Positions 8,943-19,233 are shown, counted from the first letter of the stretch. The stretch: DNA of 64,000 nt from Streptomyces toxytricini (GCF_014649915.1 NZ_BMTY01000006.1:165621-229620); one strand, 5' to 3'. Numbers and translations are program-made. The notes: generated by a model from the sequence alone, not told the origin.

Positions 8943-10442
8943 ATGGACCTCGAACAGTTCCGCAAGCTCGCCGCCGACCGCCGCGTCATCCCGGTGAGCC
9001 GCAAGCTGCTCGCCGACGGCGACACCCCCGTCGGCCTCTACCGCAAGCTGGCCGCCGAGCGCCCGGGCACCTTCCTGCTGGAGTCCGCCGAGAACGGCCG
9101 CTCCTGGTCCCGCTACTCCTTCGTCGGCGTCCGCAGCCACGCCACCCTCACCGTCCGCGACGGCGAAGCCCACTGGATCGGCACCCCGCCCGTCGGCGTC
9201 CCCACCGGCGGCGACCCGCTGCAGGCCCTGCGCGCCACCGTCGAGGCCCTGCACACCCCCCGCGACCTCGCCGCCGGGATGCCGCCCTTCACCGGCGGCA
9301 TGGTGGGCTACCTCGGCTACGACATCGTCCGCCGCCTGGAGCGCATCGGCGACCACGGCTCCGACGACCTGCGGCTGCCCGAGCTGACCATGCTGCTCAC
9401 CTCCGACCTCGCGGTCCTCGACCACTGGGACGGCAGCGTCCAGCTCATCGCCAACGCCATCAACCACAACGACCTCGACACCGGCGTCGACGAGGCCCAC
9501 GCGGACGCCGTCGCCCGCCTCGACGCCATGGAGGCCGACCTCGCGCGGCCCGCCCCCTACACGCCCGCCCCGCTGCCCTCCGCCGAGCTGCCCGCCTTCT
9601 CCGCCCTGTGGGGCGGCGCCGACTACCAGGCCGCCGTCGAGGACGTCAAGGAGCGGATCCGGGCCGGCGAGGCCTTCCAGGTCGTGCCCTCGCAGCGGTT
9701 CGAGACGCCCTGCCACGCCTCCGCCCTGGACGTCTACCGGGTGCTGCGGGCCACCAACCCGTCCCCGTACATGTACCTCTTCCGCTTCGAGAACGGCTTC
9801 GACGTCGTCGGCTCCAGCCCCGAGGCCCTCGTCAAGGTCGAGGACGGCCGGGCCATGGTCCACCCCATCGCCGGCACCCGCCACCGCGGCTCCACCCCGC
9901 AGCGCGACCACGAGCTCGCCGAGGAGCTGCTCGCCGACCCCAAGGAGCGCGCCGAGCACCTGATGCTCGTCGACCTGGGCCGCAACGACCTGGGCCGGGT
10001 GTGCGAGCCCGGCTCCGTCGAGGTCGTCGACTTCATGAGCATCGAGCGGTACTCGCACGTCATGCACATCGTCTCCACCGTCACCGGCCGGGTCGCCGAG
10101 GGGAAGACCGCCTTCGACGTGCTCACCGCCTGCTTCCCCGCCGGCACGCTCTCCGGGGCGCCCAAGCCGCGCGCCATGCAGATCATCGAGGAGCTGGAGC
10201 CCACCCGCCGCGGCCTGTACGGCGGCTGCGTCGGCTACCTCGACTTCGCCGGCGACTCCGACACCGCCATCGCCATCCGCACCGCCCTGCTCCGCGACGG
10301 GACCGCGTACGTGCAGGCCGGCGCGGGCGTCGTCGCCGACTCGGTGCCCGAGCTGGAGGACCTGGAGTGCCGCAACAAGGCCTCCGCCGTGCTCCGCGCG
10401 GTCGCCGCGGCCAACCGGATGGCCACCGCCCCGGAGCGGTAG
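8943..10442 (+). CDS. trpE: Anthranilate synthase component I
   Basis: A 499-residue chorismate-utilising enzyme that makes anthranilate with a separate glutaminase subunit (TrpG), which is not in the window. The feedback site for tryptophan is visible as [17 protein letters not shown]. Catalytic segments are [32 protein letters not shown] and [20 protein letters not shown]. Spacing to hisI is 11 bases, linking histidine and tryptophan synthesis. I see no Trp-rich leader peptide in front of trpE. Confidence 0.96.
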   Translation: MDLEQFRKLAADRRVIPVSRKLLADGDTPVGLYRKLAAERPGTFLLESAENGRSWSRYSFVGVRSHATLTVRDGEAHWIGTPPVGVPTGGDPLQALRATVEALHTPRDLAAGMPPFTGGMVGYLGYDIVRRLERIGDHGSDDLRLPELTMLLTSDLAVLDHWDGSVQLIANAINHNDLDTGVDEAHADAVARLDAMEADLARPAPYTPAPLPSAELPAFSALWGGADYQAAVEDVKERIRAGEAFQVVPSQRFETPCHASALDVYRVLRATNPSPYMYLFRFENGFDVVGSSPEALVKVEDGRAMVHPIAGTRHRGSTPQRDHELAEELLADPKERAEHLMLVDLGRNDLGRVCEPGSVEVVDFMSIERYSHVMHIVSTVTGRVAEGKTAFDVLTACFPAGTLSGAPKPRAMQIIEELEPTRRGLYGGCVGYLDFAGDSDTAIAIRTALLRDGTAYVQAGAGVVADSVPELEDLECRNKASAVLRAVAAANRMATAPER

Positions 10443-10457
10443 GGGATAGTGGAGGGC

Positions 10458-11069
10458 GTGAGTGCCGCACCCCCCTCCCGAAACGACACCGGCAGCCGCC
10501 GCAGCGTGGCCGCCGCCCTGCTGCTCGGCGCGCTCGGCGCCTGCGTGGTCCTCCTCGGCTCCGGCCGGGTGTGGGCCCGCGGCACCGCGGCCGTCGGCGG
10601 CGGCACGGTCCCCCTGGCCGCGGACGGCGGTGACGTCACCGGGCTGCCCGCCGCCCTGGCCGTCGTCGGCCTCGCCGCGCTCGTCGCCGTCTTCGCCGTA
10701 CGCGGCCGGGGCCGGCAGCTGGTCGCGGCGCTGCTGGCGCTCAGCGGCCTCGGCGCGGCCCTCGCCGCGCTCCTCGCCGGCGACGGCCGCCGCGCGCTGG
10801 ACGAGCAGGCCGCGCGGACGGCCGCGGACTCCGCCGCGCACGTCGCGACGGCCGCGCAGACAGCCTGGCCGTACGCCACGGCCGCGGGCGCCGCCCTGAT
10901 CCTGGCCGCCGGGCTGCTCGCCCTGCGGTTCGGCGGCGGCTGGCCCGCCATGGGCGGCCGCTACGAGCGCGACGGCGGCCCGCGGGCCGCCCGGCCCGCC
11001 GCCGCGGACCCCGACCGGCCGGAGGACCTGTGGAAGGCCCTGGACCGCGGCGAGGACCCCACCCGCTGA
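10458..11069 (+). CDS. TIGR02234-type Trp-biosynthesis-associated membrane protein
   Basis: About 203 residues with four hydrophobic segments (ALLLGALGACVVLLGSG, ALAVVGLAALVAVFAV, LVAALLALSGLGAALAALL and ATAAGAALILAAGLLAL) and a polar C-terminal tail ending PEDLWKALDRGEDPTR. The layout and position after trpE match the actinobacterial family named for its association with trp operons. Function is unknown. Two GTG codons, 10449 and 10458, are possible starts; I prefer the second. Confidence 0.85.
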   Translation: MSAAPPSRNDTGSRRSVAAALLLGALGACVVLLGSGRVWARGTAAVGGGTVPLAADGGDVTGLPAALAVVGLAALVAVFAVRGRGRQLVAALLALSGLGAALAALLAGDGRRALDEQAARTAADSAAHVATAAQTAWPYATAAGAALILAAGLLALRFGGGWPAMGGRYERDGGPRAARPAAADPDRPEDLWKALDRGEDPTR

Positions 11070-11152
11070 GCACGGCCCGCCGACCGTGCGGGACAATGGC
11101 AACCGAGCGTGCGAACACCGCACGCGCGACAGAGCAAAACGAGGAGCAACTC

Positions 11153-11392
11153 ATGGCGGGCAGCAGCCACGGTCACACCCCGGCCGCCTGGACCGGTGTC
11201 ATCATCGCCTTCATCGGTTTCTGCATCTCCGGCGCCTTCATGGTGCTGGCGAACCCGGTCGGGTTCTGGGCGGGCCTCGTCGTCGTCGCGCTCGGAGGCG
11301 TCGTGGGCCTCGGCATGAAGGCCGCCGGCATGGGTGCGCCCAAGCCCGCCCACGACGACCTCGCCAAGGCCATCGCCGCGGCCAAGGCCTGA
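11153..11392 (+). CDS. HGxxPAAW-family small membrane protein
   Basis: A 79-residue protein that opens with MAGSSHGHTPAAW, the motif that names the family. It has two membrane segments (TGVIIAFIGFCISGAFMVLA and VGFWAGLVVVALGGVVGLG) and an Ala/Lys-rich C-terminus. A clear ribosome site (GAGGAG) precedes the ATG. It lies in the trpE-trpC interval and is followed by a hairpin terminator. No function is known. Confidence 0.85.
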   Translation: MAGSSHGHTPAAWTGVIIAFIGFCISGAFMVLANPVGFWAGLVVVALGGVVGLGMKAAGMGAPKPAHDDLAKAIAAAKA

Positions 11393-11412
11393 GCTCCGGA
11401 CGCCGGCGGACG

Positions 11413-11440
11413 AAGGCGCGGCCCGGTCGGGCTGCGCCTT
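11413..11440 (+). terminator. Intrinsic terminator after the HGxxPAAW gene
   Basis: AAGGCGCGGCCCG (11413-11425) pairs with CGGGCTGCGCCTT (11428-11440) with one G.U pair, and is followed by T and C. The short T stretch makes it closer to a classical intrinsic terminator than most hairpins here. It probably ends the hisI-trpE transcript. Confidence 0.65.
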
Positions 11441-11466
11441 TCGCCGTCACCGGAGAGAATCAGCGC

Positions 11467-11994
11467 GTGGACGCCTCCCGCACCCCCCGGCCCCCGGCCG
11501 GACAGGCCCCGCCGCCCGCCGCGGCGCCCGGCCCCGCCGGCCCGCCCGCGCACCCCGCACCGGGCGCTCCCGGGGCCCCGGCAGCCGTACCGGCCTCCCG
11601 GGCGCGCAGGCTCGCCGCCCCGGCCCTCACGGTGCTCGCGGCGGCCGCCGCATTTGCGTACGTGGGCGCCGTGGACCCCAATGAACCCGGCCACTATCCG
11701 GTCTGCCCGCTTTTCCGGCTGAGCGGAATCCTGTGTCCGGGATGCGGCGGCCTGCGCAGCGCCCACGCGTTCGCCCACGGCGATCTCGCCGCCGCATTCG
11801 GGGCGAATGCGATGGCCGTGATCGGCTACTTCGCCTTCGCCGGATTCGCCGCCCTGTGGCTGCTGCGGGCCTGGCGCGGCGCTCCGACCCCGCGTTTCGC
11901 CCTCAAGGGCCCGTACTGGTGGGCCCTCGGCGGGGCCGCCCTGGTCTTCTCCGTCGTCCGGAATCTGCCCTTCGGCGCCGCACTGGCCCCCTGA
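11467..11994 (+). CDS. DUF2752 membrane protein with CPGCGG motif
   Basis: A 175-residue protein: a Pro/Ala-rich cytoplasmic N-terminus (~45 residues), then three membrane segments. The loop after the first carries CPLFRLSGILCPGCGGLRS, the conserved cysteine motif of DUF2752, and is followed by AHAFAHGDLAAAFGANAMA. The GTG at 11467 was chosen for its spacing from GGAGAG. The family is of unknown function; the cysteines suggest metal or redox chemistry, but that is inference. It lies just before the trpC promoter region. Confidence 0.8.
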   Translation: MDASRTPRPPAGQAPPPAAAPGPAGPPAHPAPGAPGAPAAVPASRARRLAAPALTVLAAAAAFAYVGAVDPNEPGHYPVCPLFRLSGILCPGCGGLRSAHAFAHGDLAAAFGANAMAVIGYFAFAGFAALWLLRAWRGAPTPRFALKGPYWWALGGAALVFSVVRNLPFGAALAP

Positions 11995-12154
11995 GGCCTT
12001 ATGAATCCCGTATTCCGAATGTCCAGCCAATGGGACGCCCGCAGCCGCGTGCGGAGCGGCGCGCCGTGGCCGGATACCATTTGATTGCCGACCTTGCAGT
12101 CGTACGTGCCTGCACGGCGGCCGACCGTCATCGACCCGGAAGGGGGCCGCTCGC

Positions 12155-12964
12155 GTGAGTGTGCTCGACGAGATCATCGAAGGGGTCCGCGAAGACCTTG
12201 CCGAACGGCAGGCCCGCGTGAGCCTCGACGAGCTCAAGGAGCGTGCCGCCAAGGCGCCCCAGGCGAAGGACGGCGTCGCGGCCCTGCGCGGCGACGGCGT
12301 CAAGGTGATCTGCGAGGTCAAGCGTTCCAGCCCGTCCAAGGGCGCGCTGGCCGCGATCGCCGACCCGGCCGGACTCGCCGCCGACTACGAGGCGGGCGGT
12401 GCGGCGGTCATCTCCGTCCTCACCGAGCAGCGCCGTTTCGGCGGCTCGCTGGCCGACCTGGAGGCCGTCCGCGCCCGCGTGGACATCCCGATCCTGCGCA
12501 AGGACTTCATCGTCACGGCGTACCAGCTGTGGGAGGCCCGCGCCTACGGCGCCGACCTCGCCCTGCTGATCGTCGCGGCCCTGGAGCAGGAGGCCCTCGT
12601 CTCCCTCATCGAGCGGGCCGAGTCCATCGGCCTCACCCCGCTCGTCGAGGTCCACGACGAGGAGGAGATCGAGCGCGCGGTCGCAGCCGGCGCGAAGATC
12701 ATCGGTGTGAACGCGCGCAACCTCAAGGACCTCAGCGTCGACCGCTCCACCTTCGAGCGCGTCGTCGGCGAGATCCCGGCGCACGTCGTCAAGGTCGCCG
12801 AGTCCGGCATCCGCGGACCGCACGACCTCATCGCCTACGCCAACGAGGGCGCCGACGCCGTCCTCGTGGGGGAGTCCCTGGTGACCGGACGCGACCCGAA
12901 GTCCGCCGTGGCCGACCTCGTCGCCGCCGGAGCCCACCCCGCCCTGCGCCACGGGCGGAGCTGA
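12155..12964 (+). CDS. trpC: Indole-3-glycerol phosphate synthase
   Basis: A 269-residue barrel that closes CdRP to indole-3-glycerol phosphate. Key segments are [13 protein letters not shown] (catalytic Lys), [44 protein letters not shown] and [11 protein letters not shown]. The GTG start at 12155 follows AAGGGGG. Its substrate would come from PriA acting as TrpF. The gene starts a second trp unit (trpC-trpM-trpB-trpA); a 160-base gap with a possible -10 (TACCAT, 12075-12080) precedes it. Confidence 0.96.
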   Translation: MSVLDEIIEGVREDLAERQARVSLDELKERAAKAPQAKDGVAALRGDGVKVICEVKRSSPSKGALAAIADPAGLAADYEAGGAAVISVLTEQRRFGGSLADLEAVRARVDIPILRKDFIVTAYQLWEARAYGADLALLIVAALEQEALVSLIERAESIGLTPLVEVHDEEEIERAVAAGAKIIGVNARNLKDLSVDRSTFERVVGEIPAHVVKVAESGIRGPHDLIAYANEGADAVLVGESLVTGRDPKSAVADLVAAGAHPALRHGRS

Positions 12965-12972
12965 CCGCAGCC

Positions 12973-13185
12973 GTGACCCCCGACCGCACCCCCGTCAGCA
13001 CCCGCCCGGGCCGCCGCCCGGCCGCCGGCGTGCCGACGGCCCACGCGCCCCTGGCGCGCGGCTGCCGCCCCCGCGGCTGCCGCGCCCCGGCCCGGCGCGT
13101 CCACGGGCGGCGGGTGCGGTACGTCATCGGCTCCGAGCCCGGACAGGTCAACGGCATGCGATGGCGCCGCGGAGAAGCGCCGTAG
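12973..13185 (+). CDS. trpM: TrpM-type tryptophan biosynthesis modulator
   Basis: A 70-residue, arginine-rich protein located between trpC and trpB, eight bases after trpC. The conserved-looking core is RGCRPRGCRAPARRVHGRRVRYVIGSEPGQVNGMRWRRG. In S. coelicolor the small gene at this position (trpM) has been reported to modulate tryptophan levels and differentiation. Identity rests on position, size and composition. Two cysteines in a CRPRGCR arrangement are notable. The start is GTG. Confidence 0.78.
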   Translation: MTPDRTPVSTRPGRRPAAGVPTAHAPLARGCRPRGCRAPARRVHGRRVRYVIGSEPGQVNGMRWRRGEAP

Positions 13186-13199
13186 GACGGACGGGACGA

Positions 13200-13222
13200 C
13201 CCGCGCGGCACCCCCGCGCGGG
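13200..13222. promoter_or_regulatory. Strong hairpin in the trpM-trpB gap
   Basis: CCCGCGCGG (13200-13208) pairs perfectly with CCGCGCGGG (13214-13222) around CACCC. It lies in the 208-base gap before trpB. A second short hairpin, CACCCT-CGA-AGGGTG at 13302-13316, lies closer to trpB. These could lower read-through from trpC-trpM into trpBA or act in attenuation; no T-run follows either. Confidence 0.5.
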
Positions 13223-13393
13223 CCCCCTCCGCACACACCCCCTGCGCCCCGACGGCCCCGACGGCCCTCCGCGCGCACGGGACCCGCACCGCACGCACCC
13301 GCACCCTCGAAGGGTGTGGTGTGCCCGTCGCGGGCGGGCGGCGCCATACGGTGACAACCATCCGCCGCACCGCACACCCCAGGAGTTGCCGGC

Positions 13394-14637
<1,244 letters not shown>

Positions 14638-14641
<4 letters not shown>

Positions 14642-15453
14642 GCAAGGGCAACATCCGGCTGCTGAGCGACACCCTCGCCAAGGCCAGGGCCGAGGACCGC
14701 GCCGCCCTGGTCGCCTACCTCCCGGCCGGCTTCCCGACCGTCGACGGCGGCATCGAGGCCGTCAAGGCCGTCATCGCCGGCGGCGCCGACGTCGTCGAGG
14801 TCGGCCTCCCGCACAGCGACCCCGTCCTCGACGGCGCCGTCATCCAGACCGCCGACGACATCGCCCTGCGCGGCGGCGTCCGGATCGCCGACGTGCTGCG
14901 CACGGTCCGCGAGGCGCACGAGGCGACCGGCGCGCCGGTGCTGGTGATGACGTACTGGAACCCGATCGACCGCTACGGCCCCGAGCGGTTCGCCGCCGAG
15001 CTGGCCGAGGCGGGCGGCGCCGGCTGCATCCTGCCCGACCTGCCCGTCCAGGAGTCCGCGCCGTGGCGGGAGCACGCCGACAAGCACGGCCTCGCGACCG
15101 TCTTCGTCGTCGCCCCCAGCAGCAAGGACGCCCGCCTCGCCACGATCACCGCGGCCGGCTCGGGCTTCGTCTACGCCGCCTCCCTCATGGGCGTCACCGG
15201 CCCCCGGGAGTCCGTCGGCAACGAGGCGCAGGAGCTTGTCCGCCGCACCCGCGCCACCACGGAGCTGCCCGTGTGCGTCGGGCTCGGCGTCTCCAACGCC
15301 GTACAGGCCAAGGAGGTCGCCGGCTTCGCCGACGGGGTGATCGTCGGCTCGGCGTTCGTGAAGCTGCTGCTGGACGCGCCGGACCTGCCGGCCGGTCTCG
15401 CGGCCGTGCGGGCGCTGGCGGGCGAACTTGCGGAAGGCGTACGCAGGAGCTGA
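14638..15453 (+). CDS. trpA: Tryptophan synthase alpha chain
   Basis: A 271-residue barrel that splits indole-3-glycerol phosphate to indole, which is channelled to TrpB. The catalytic Glu and Asp lie in [42 protein letters not shown] and [16 protein letters not shown] complete the signature. It is the last trp gene; a hairpin terminator follows within 80 bases. Confidence 0.97.
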
Positions 15454-15504
15454 CGCCGGGCGCGTCCGAAAAGGGTTCTGTAGCCCGATCGGGTGGATCT
15501 GGGA

Positions 15505-15532
15505 GCAGGGGGGCACGGGAGTGCCTCCCTGC
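15505..15532 (+). terminator. Intrinsic terminator of the trp operon
   Basis: GCAGGGGGGCAC (15505-15516) pairs with GTGCCTCCCTGC (15521-15532) around GGGA, with one G.U pair, and is followed by TTCGTTTG. It lies between trpA and the DsbA-like gene. It is one of the few hairpins here with a T-rich tail. Confidence 0.75.
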
Positions 15533-15547
15533 TTCGTTTGCCCGACC

Positions 15548-16519
15548 GTGAGCGAGATGAACGACGGTGCGAACCGCCAAGCGAAGAACCGATCGGCCCG
15601 CGAGCGGCTCCAGGCCGAGCGCGAGCGGCAGAAGAAGAAGGACAAGCGCCGGCGGACGCTCGTCGTGGCGACGGCGGTGGTCGGCGTTCTCGGCCTGGCT
15701 GCCGTGGTCGGCCTGATCGCGGCCAACACCGGCAAGGACAGCGCGGGCGGCGGCCCCGTCACGGCCCCCTCCGGGGCCACCGGCGAGGACTCCCTCGCCA
15801 TCCGGACGGGCAGCGCCGAGGCCCCCTCCACGCTGGTCGTGTGGGAGGACTTCCGCTGCCCGGCCTGCAAGAACTTCGAGACCATGTACAAGGACACGGT
15901 GCACGAGCTGGAGGCCAAGGGGCTGCTCAAGACCGACTACCACCTGGTCACCCTGATCGACGGCAACATGGGCGGCAGCGGCTCGCTCAAGAGCGCCAAC
16001 GCGGCTGCCTGCGCCCAGGACGCCGGGAAGTTCACCGAGTACCACGACGTGCTGTTCGAGAACCAGCCGCCCGAGCCGGACGACGCCTACGGCAAGAACG
16101 CGAAGCTGCTGGAGCTGGCGGGCAAGGTGCCCGGCCTCGACACCGCGGAGTTCCGTGCGTGCGTGGAGGACGGGACGCACGAGAGCTGGGTCGGCAAGTC
16201 CTTCGAGGCGTTCCGGGAGGGCAAGTTCCGCGGCACCCCGACGGTGCTGCTGAACGGCAAGGACGTGATGACCGAGCAGATCACCCCGCAGAAGATGAAG
16301 GAGATCGTCGAGGCAGCGGCGAAGGGCGGCGGCACCAAGAGCGCCTCCCCGGCCTCCCCGGCCTCCCCGGCCTCCCCGGCCGCCTCGGGATCGCCGTCCG
16401 CGGCGGGGGCGCCGGCCTCGCCGGCCTCCAAGGCGAAGGGCTCCGCGTCCTCCTCGCGCACCGCGTCGCCGTCGGCGCCGGCCCGCGGCACGGGCGCCCA
16501 GGGGGCCGCCCGGGAGTGA
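15548..16519 (+). CDS. Membrane-anchored DsbA-like thioredoxin-fold protein
   Basis: About 323 residues (GTG at 15548; ATG at 15557 is an alternative). A basic cytoplasmic N-terminus leads into one membrane segment (LVVATAVVGVLGLAAVVGLIAA). An extracytoplasmic thioredoxin-like domain follows, with CPAC in VWEDFRCPACKNFETMY and the cis-Pro region FRGTPTVLLNG. This fits the DsbA-like group of actinobacterial secreted-protein folding or reduction factors. The last ~60 residues are a Ser/Pro/Ala linker with tandem SPA repeats. It lies upstream of lgt, so both act on exported proteins. Confidence 0.88.
   Translation: MSEMNDGANRQAKNRSARERLQAERERQKKKDKRRRTLVVATAVVGVLGLAAVVGLIAANTGKDSAGGGPVTAPSGATGEDSLAIRTGSAEAPSTLVVWEDFRCPACKNFETMYKDTVHELEAKGLLKTDYHLVTLIDGNMGGSGSLKSANAAACAQDAGKFTEYHDVLFENQPPEPDDAYGKNAKLLELAGKVPGLDTAEFRACVEDGTHESWVGKSFEAFREGKFRGTPTVLLNGKDVMTEQITPQKMKEIVEAAAKGGGTKSASPASPASPASPAASGSPSAAGAPASPASKAKGSASSSRTASPSAPARGTGAQGAARE
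16343..16378 (+). repeat. Four tandem 9-base repeats in the DsbA-like gene
   Basis: GCCTCCCCG is repeated four times in frame, giving Ala-Ser-Pro units in the C-terminal low-complexity tail. Repeat number can change by slippage without breaking the frame. Confidence 0.9.
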
Positions 16520-16612
16520 GGCCGCCCGGCGGACACGAGGTGTCGATTTGATGGCGGGAACGCCGGGCGGGTTGCCGTGCGCACCGCCCGGCAGGGTAGC
16601 GTCGGACCTGCC

Positions 16613-17755
16613 ATGGAACTTGCCTACATTCCCAGTCCGTCGACCGGTGTGGTCCACCTCGGGCCGATCCCGCTGCGCGGCTACGCGTTCTGCATCATCA
16701 TCGGCGTCTTCGCCGCCGTCTGGCTCGGCAACAAGCGCTGGATCGCGCGCGGAGGAAAGCCGGGCACCGTCGCGGACATCGCCGTGTGGGCGGTTCCGTT
16801 CGGCCTGGTCGGCGGCCGCCTCTACCACGTGATCACCGACTACCAGCTCTACTTCGGCGAAGGCCGCAACTGGGTCGACGCCTTCAAGATCTGGGAGGGC
16901 GGCCTCGGCATCTGGGGCGCCATCGCGCTCGGCGCGGTCGGCGCCTGGATCGGCTGCCGCCTGCGGGGCATCCCGCTGCCCGCCTGGGCCGACGCCCTCG
17001 CCCCCGGCATCGCCCTCGCCCAGGCCATCGGCCGCTGGGGCAACTGGTTCAACCAGGAGCTGTACGGGCGCGCCACCGACCTGCCGTGGGCCGTCGAGAT
17101 CAGCGACGGCCCGAACCGGGTCGGCGGCACCTACCACCCGACGTTCCTGTACGAGTCGCTGTGGTGCCTCGGCGTCGCCGCGCTCGTGATCTGGGCCGAC
17201 CGGCGCTTCAAGCTGGGCCACGGCCGGGCCTTCGCCCTGTACGTCGCCGCGTACTGCGCGGGCCGCGCCTGGATCGAGTACATGCGGGTCGACGAGGCGC
17301 ACCACATCCTCGGCCTGCGGCTGAACGTCTGGACCGCGATCGCCGTGTTCGTCCTGGCCGTCGTCTACTTCGCGGTCTCCGCGAAGCTGCGGCCGGGCCG
17401 CGAGGAGGTCGTCGAGCCGGACCGCGGCCCCGCGGCCTCCGACCCGGCGGCCGCCGCGAAGCCGGCCGGTGCGAAGAACGCGGCGGAGGCCGCCGACGCC
17501 GCGTCCGGCGAGGCGAAGGGCGCCGAGGCGAAGGATGCCGAGGCCGCGGCCGGCGATGCGAAGGCTGCCGGTGCCGAGGCCGTCGCCGTGAAGGCCGGGG
17601 CCGAGGCCGCCGAGGTGAAGGGCGCGGGCGCCGCGGCCCCCGCCGCCGAGCCGGCGGCGGCGAAGGCGGACCTCGCCAAGCCGGCCGCCGCCGCGGAGAA
17701 GGCCCCCGCCCAGACCGGCGGAGCGGCCGACGCGCCCGGTGCCGACAAGCTCTGA
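16613..17755 (+). CDS. lgt: Prolipoprotein diacylglyceryl transferase with long Ala/Lys/Glu tail
   Basis: Lgt moves a diacylglyceryl group from phosphatidylglycerol to the lipobox cysteine of prolipoproteins. The ~275-residue multi-span core has the family signature AIGRWGNWFNQELYGRA, the HLGPIPLRGYAFCI opening and the late ARAWIEYMRVDEAH-like region (seen as GRAWIEYMRVDEAH). Residues ~275-380 are an unusual tail of repeated Ala with alternating Lys, Glu and Asp, rather like a flexible charged rod. The ATG at 16613 fits the family N-terminus. The gene ends at a perfect convergent hairpin. Confidence 0.95.
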   Translation: MELAYIPSPSTGVVHLGPIPLRGYAFCIIIGVFAAVWLGNKRWIARGGKPGTVADIAVWAVPFGLVGGRLYHVITDYQLYFGEGRNWVDAFKIWEGGLGIWGAIALGAVGAWIGCRLRGIPLPAWADALAPGIALAQAIGRWGNWFNQELYGRATDLPWAVEISDGPNRVGGTYHPTFLYESLWCLGVAALVIWADRRFKLGHGRAFALYVAAYCAGRAWIEYMRVDEAHHILGLRLNVWTAIAVFVLAVVYFAVSAKLRPGREEVVEPDRGPAASDPAAAAKPAGAKNAAEAADAASGEAKGAEAKDAEAAAGDAKAAGAEAVAVKAGAEAAEVKGAGAAAPAAEPAAAKADLAKPAAAAEKAPAQTGGAADAPGADKL

Positions 17756-17777
17756 TCCCGGCACGAGCAGGATCCGC

Positions 17778-17816
17778 CCGCAGGGGCGCCGCGCAGACAG
17801 CGCGGCGCCCCTGCGG
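17778..17816. terminator. Perfect 17-bp hairpin between convergent lgt and citE-like genes
   Basis: Bases 17778-17794 pair without mismatch with 17800-17816 around AGACA; the core is GCAGGGGCGCCGCGC. It can stop transcription from both sides. Confidence 0.8.
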
Positions 17817-17840
17817 CGTTCCGGCCGCCCGCCGCGCCGC

Positions 17841-18668
17841 TCAGGACGGCAGCGGAACCGGCCACTCGCGGCGCGACAGCGCCACCACCCGCTCTGCGAC
17901 CGCCAGTACCGCCGCGTCCACGAACCGCCCGTCGGGCAGGACCCCCGCCCCCGGGTTGCGGCGGGCCGCAGCCACGACCTCCTGCGCGGCGCCGACCTCC
18001 TCCGGCCCCGGCAAGTAGGCCCGCTCGATCACCGGGAGCTGGCGAGGGTGGATCGCCGCGCGGCCGAGGAAGCCCAGCGTCCGCCCGCGGGCGCAGGAGG
18101 CGGCGAGCGCGTCCAGGTCCCGGATGTCGGGGAAGACCGACTGGGCGGGCGGCGCCAGCCCGGCCGCCCGCGCGGCGACCACCACCCGCGACCGCGGCCA
18201 GTCCAGGCCCTCCTCGGTCCCGCACCCCAGATCGGCGCGCAGATCGGCCTCGCCCAGGGCGAGCCCGTGCAGGGCGGGGTGCGCGCGGGCGATCTCGTAC
18301 GCCCGCTCCACGCCCAGCGCCGACTCCAGCAGCGCGTACAGGGCCACCCCGCCCGTCCGCTCGGCGGCCTGTACGACCTGCTCCGGCGCGGTGACCTTCG
18401 GCAGCCGCACCCCGGCCAGGCCCCGCAGCCCCGCCAGGGCGGCCAGGTCCGCGCCGGCCCAGGGGGAGTCGAGGGCGTTGACGCGTACGTACACCGGGAC
18501 CGGCGGCCGCTCGGCGAGCAGCTCCGCGGTGGCCGCGCGGGCGTACTCCTTGCGGGAGGCCGGCACGGCGTCCTCCAGGTCGACGATGACGGCGTCGGCG
18601 CCGCAGTGCAGGGCCTTGGCCACCGTGTCCTGGTGGTCGCCGGGTGCGTAGAGCCAGGTCAGGATCAC
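17841..18668 (-). CDS. CitE/HpcH-type lyase (citrate lyase beta-like)
   Basis: A 275-residue barrel of the HpcH/HpaI aldolase family, CitE branch. Features are WLYAPGDHQDTVAKAL, the metal-binding VIVDLEDAVPASRKEYARA, VYVRVNALDSP, VRLPKVTAPEQV, ALLESALGVERA and HGLALGEADLRADLG. The reaction is probably cleavage of an acyl-CoA or malyl-type substrate; no citrate-lyase alpha or gamma genes are nearby, so it is a stand-alone CitE-like protein. The GTG at 18668 overlaps by four bases the end of an open frame upstream (GTGA). Confidence 0.88.
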   Translation of the reverse strand: MILTWLYAPGDHQDTVAKALHCGADAVIVDLEDAVPASRKEYARAATAELLAERPPVPVYVRVNALDSPWAGADLAALAGLRGLAGVRLPKVTAPEQVVQAAERTGGVALYALLESALGVERAYEIARAHPALHGLALGEADLRADLGCGTEEGLDWPRSRVVVAARAAGLAPPAQSVFPDIRDLDALAASCARGRTLGFLGRAAIHPRQLPVIERAYLPGPEEVGAAQEVVAAARRNPGAGVLPDGRFVDAAVLAVAERVVALSRREWPVPLPS

Positions 18669-19090
18669 AGGGCCCCCTCCTTCCGGAGCGTGCTGATCCC
18701 GGCCCCGACCGGGCCGGATGCGGTGAGGACGGCGCCTGTGTCCGCGCCGTGCGGGCGGCCCGCCCGGCGGACCGCGCCCGGGCTCCCGGCCGGCCGGAAC
18801 AGCATGTTCCGAATCCGGGCCGGGCCGGGTCCCGGGTCCTCGACCCGGCTGACGGCGTCCGGGGCCGCGCAGGGCGGGTCCGCCGTCGCGTCCCGGACGT
18901 GGCACACCGGGGCCGGGGCCGCCACCCGGCCGGCGGGGTGCCGGGTGAAGCGGCCGCGGACCGCCTCGCCCGGCACGTCCGCGGGGGCGGTCCGGCCGGA
19001 GCAGGTGGCGCCCCAGGGCTCGGCGGCCGCTTCGGGCCGGGCGGCCGGGCGCAGGACGTGCTCGCGGACCGACTGCGCCGCCGCCGGCAC
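18665..19090 (-). CDS. Possible small hypothetical gene overlapping the citE-like start
   Basis: Between the ribokinase and citE-like genes lies a 565-base stretch with no recognised gene. One frame, ending at 18665 with a GTGA overlap to the citE start, could encode up to 141 residues from a GTG at 19090 (ending GISTLRKEGAL) or 46 residues from an ATG at 18805. Third positions are G/C-rich and the final codons look gene-like, but there is no recognisable domain and no good ribosome site. It may be a decayed gene. The rest (19091-19233) shows only GC-rich inverted stretches. Confidence 0.3.
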   Translation of the reverse strand: MPAAAQSVREHVLRPAARPEAAAEPWGATCSGRTAPADVPGEAVRGRFTRHPAGRVAAPAPVCHVRDATADPPCAAPDAVSRVEDPGPGPARIRNMLFRPAGSPGAVRRAGRPHGADTGAVLTASGPVGAGISTLRKEGAL

Positions 19091-19233
19091 CGCCGGCCGG
19101 GGGCCGCCGGCACCGCGGCGGGTGCTGCGGGGGGCGTCGAGCCCGCCGCCCCCGCAGTCGCCCCCGTCCGGCGGCCCGTCCCCGTCCGGCGGGCCGTCCG
19201 GGCCCGGGCCACCGGCGTCCGGGCGGGGCGGTT

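Noticed and set aside
17841..18668. Naming the CitE-like protein citrate lyase beta subunit
   Set aside because: No alpha, gamma or ligase genes are nearby; stand-alone CitE-like proteins have other substrates.
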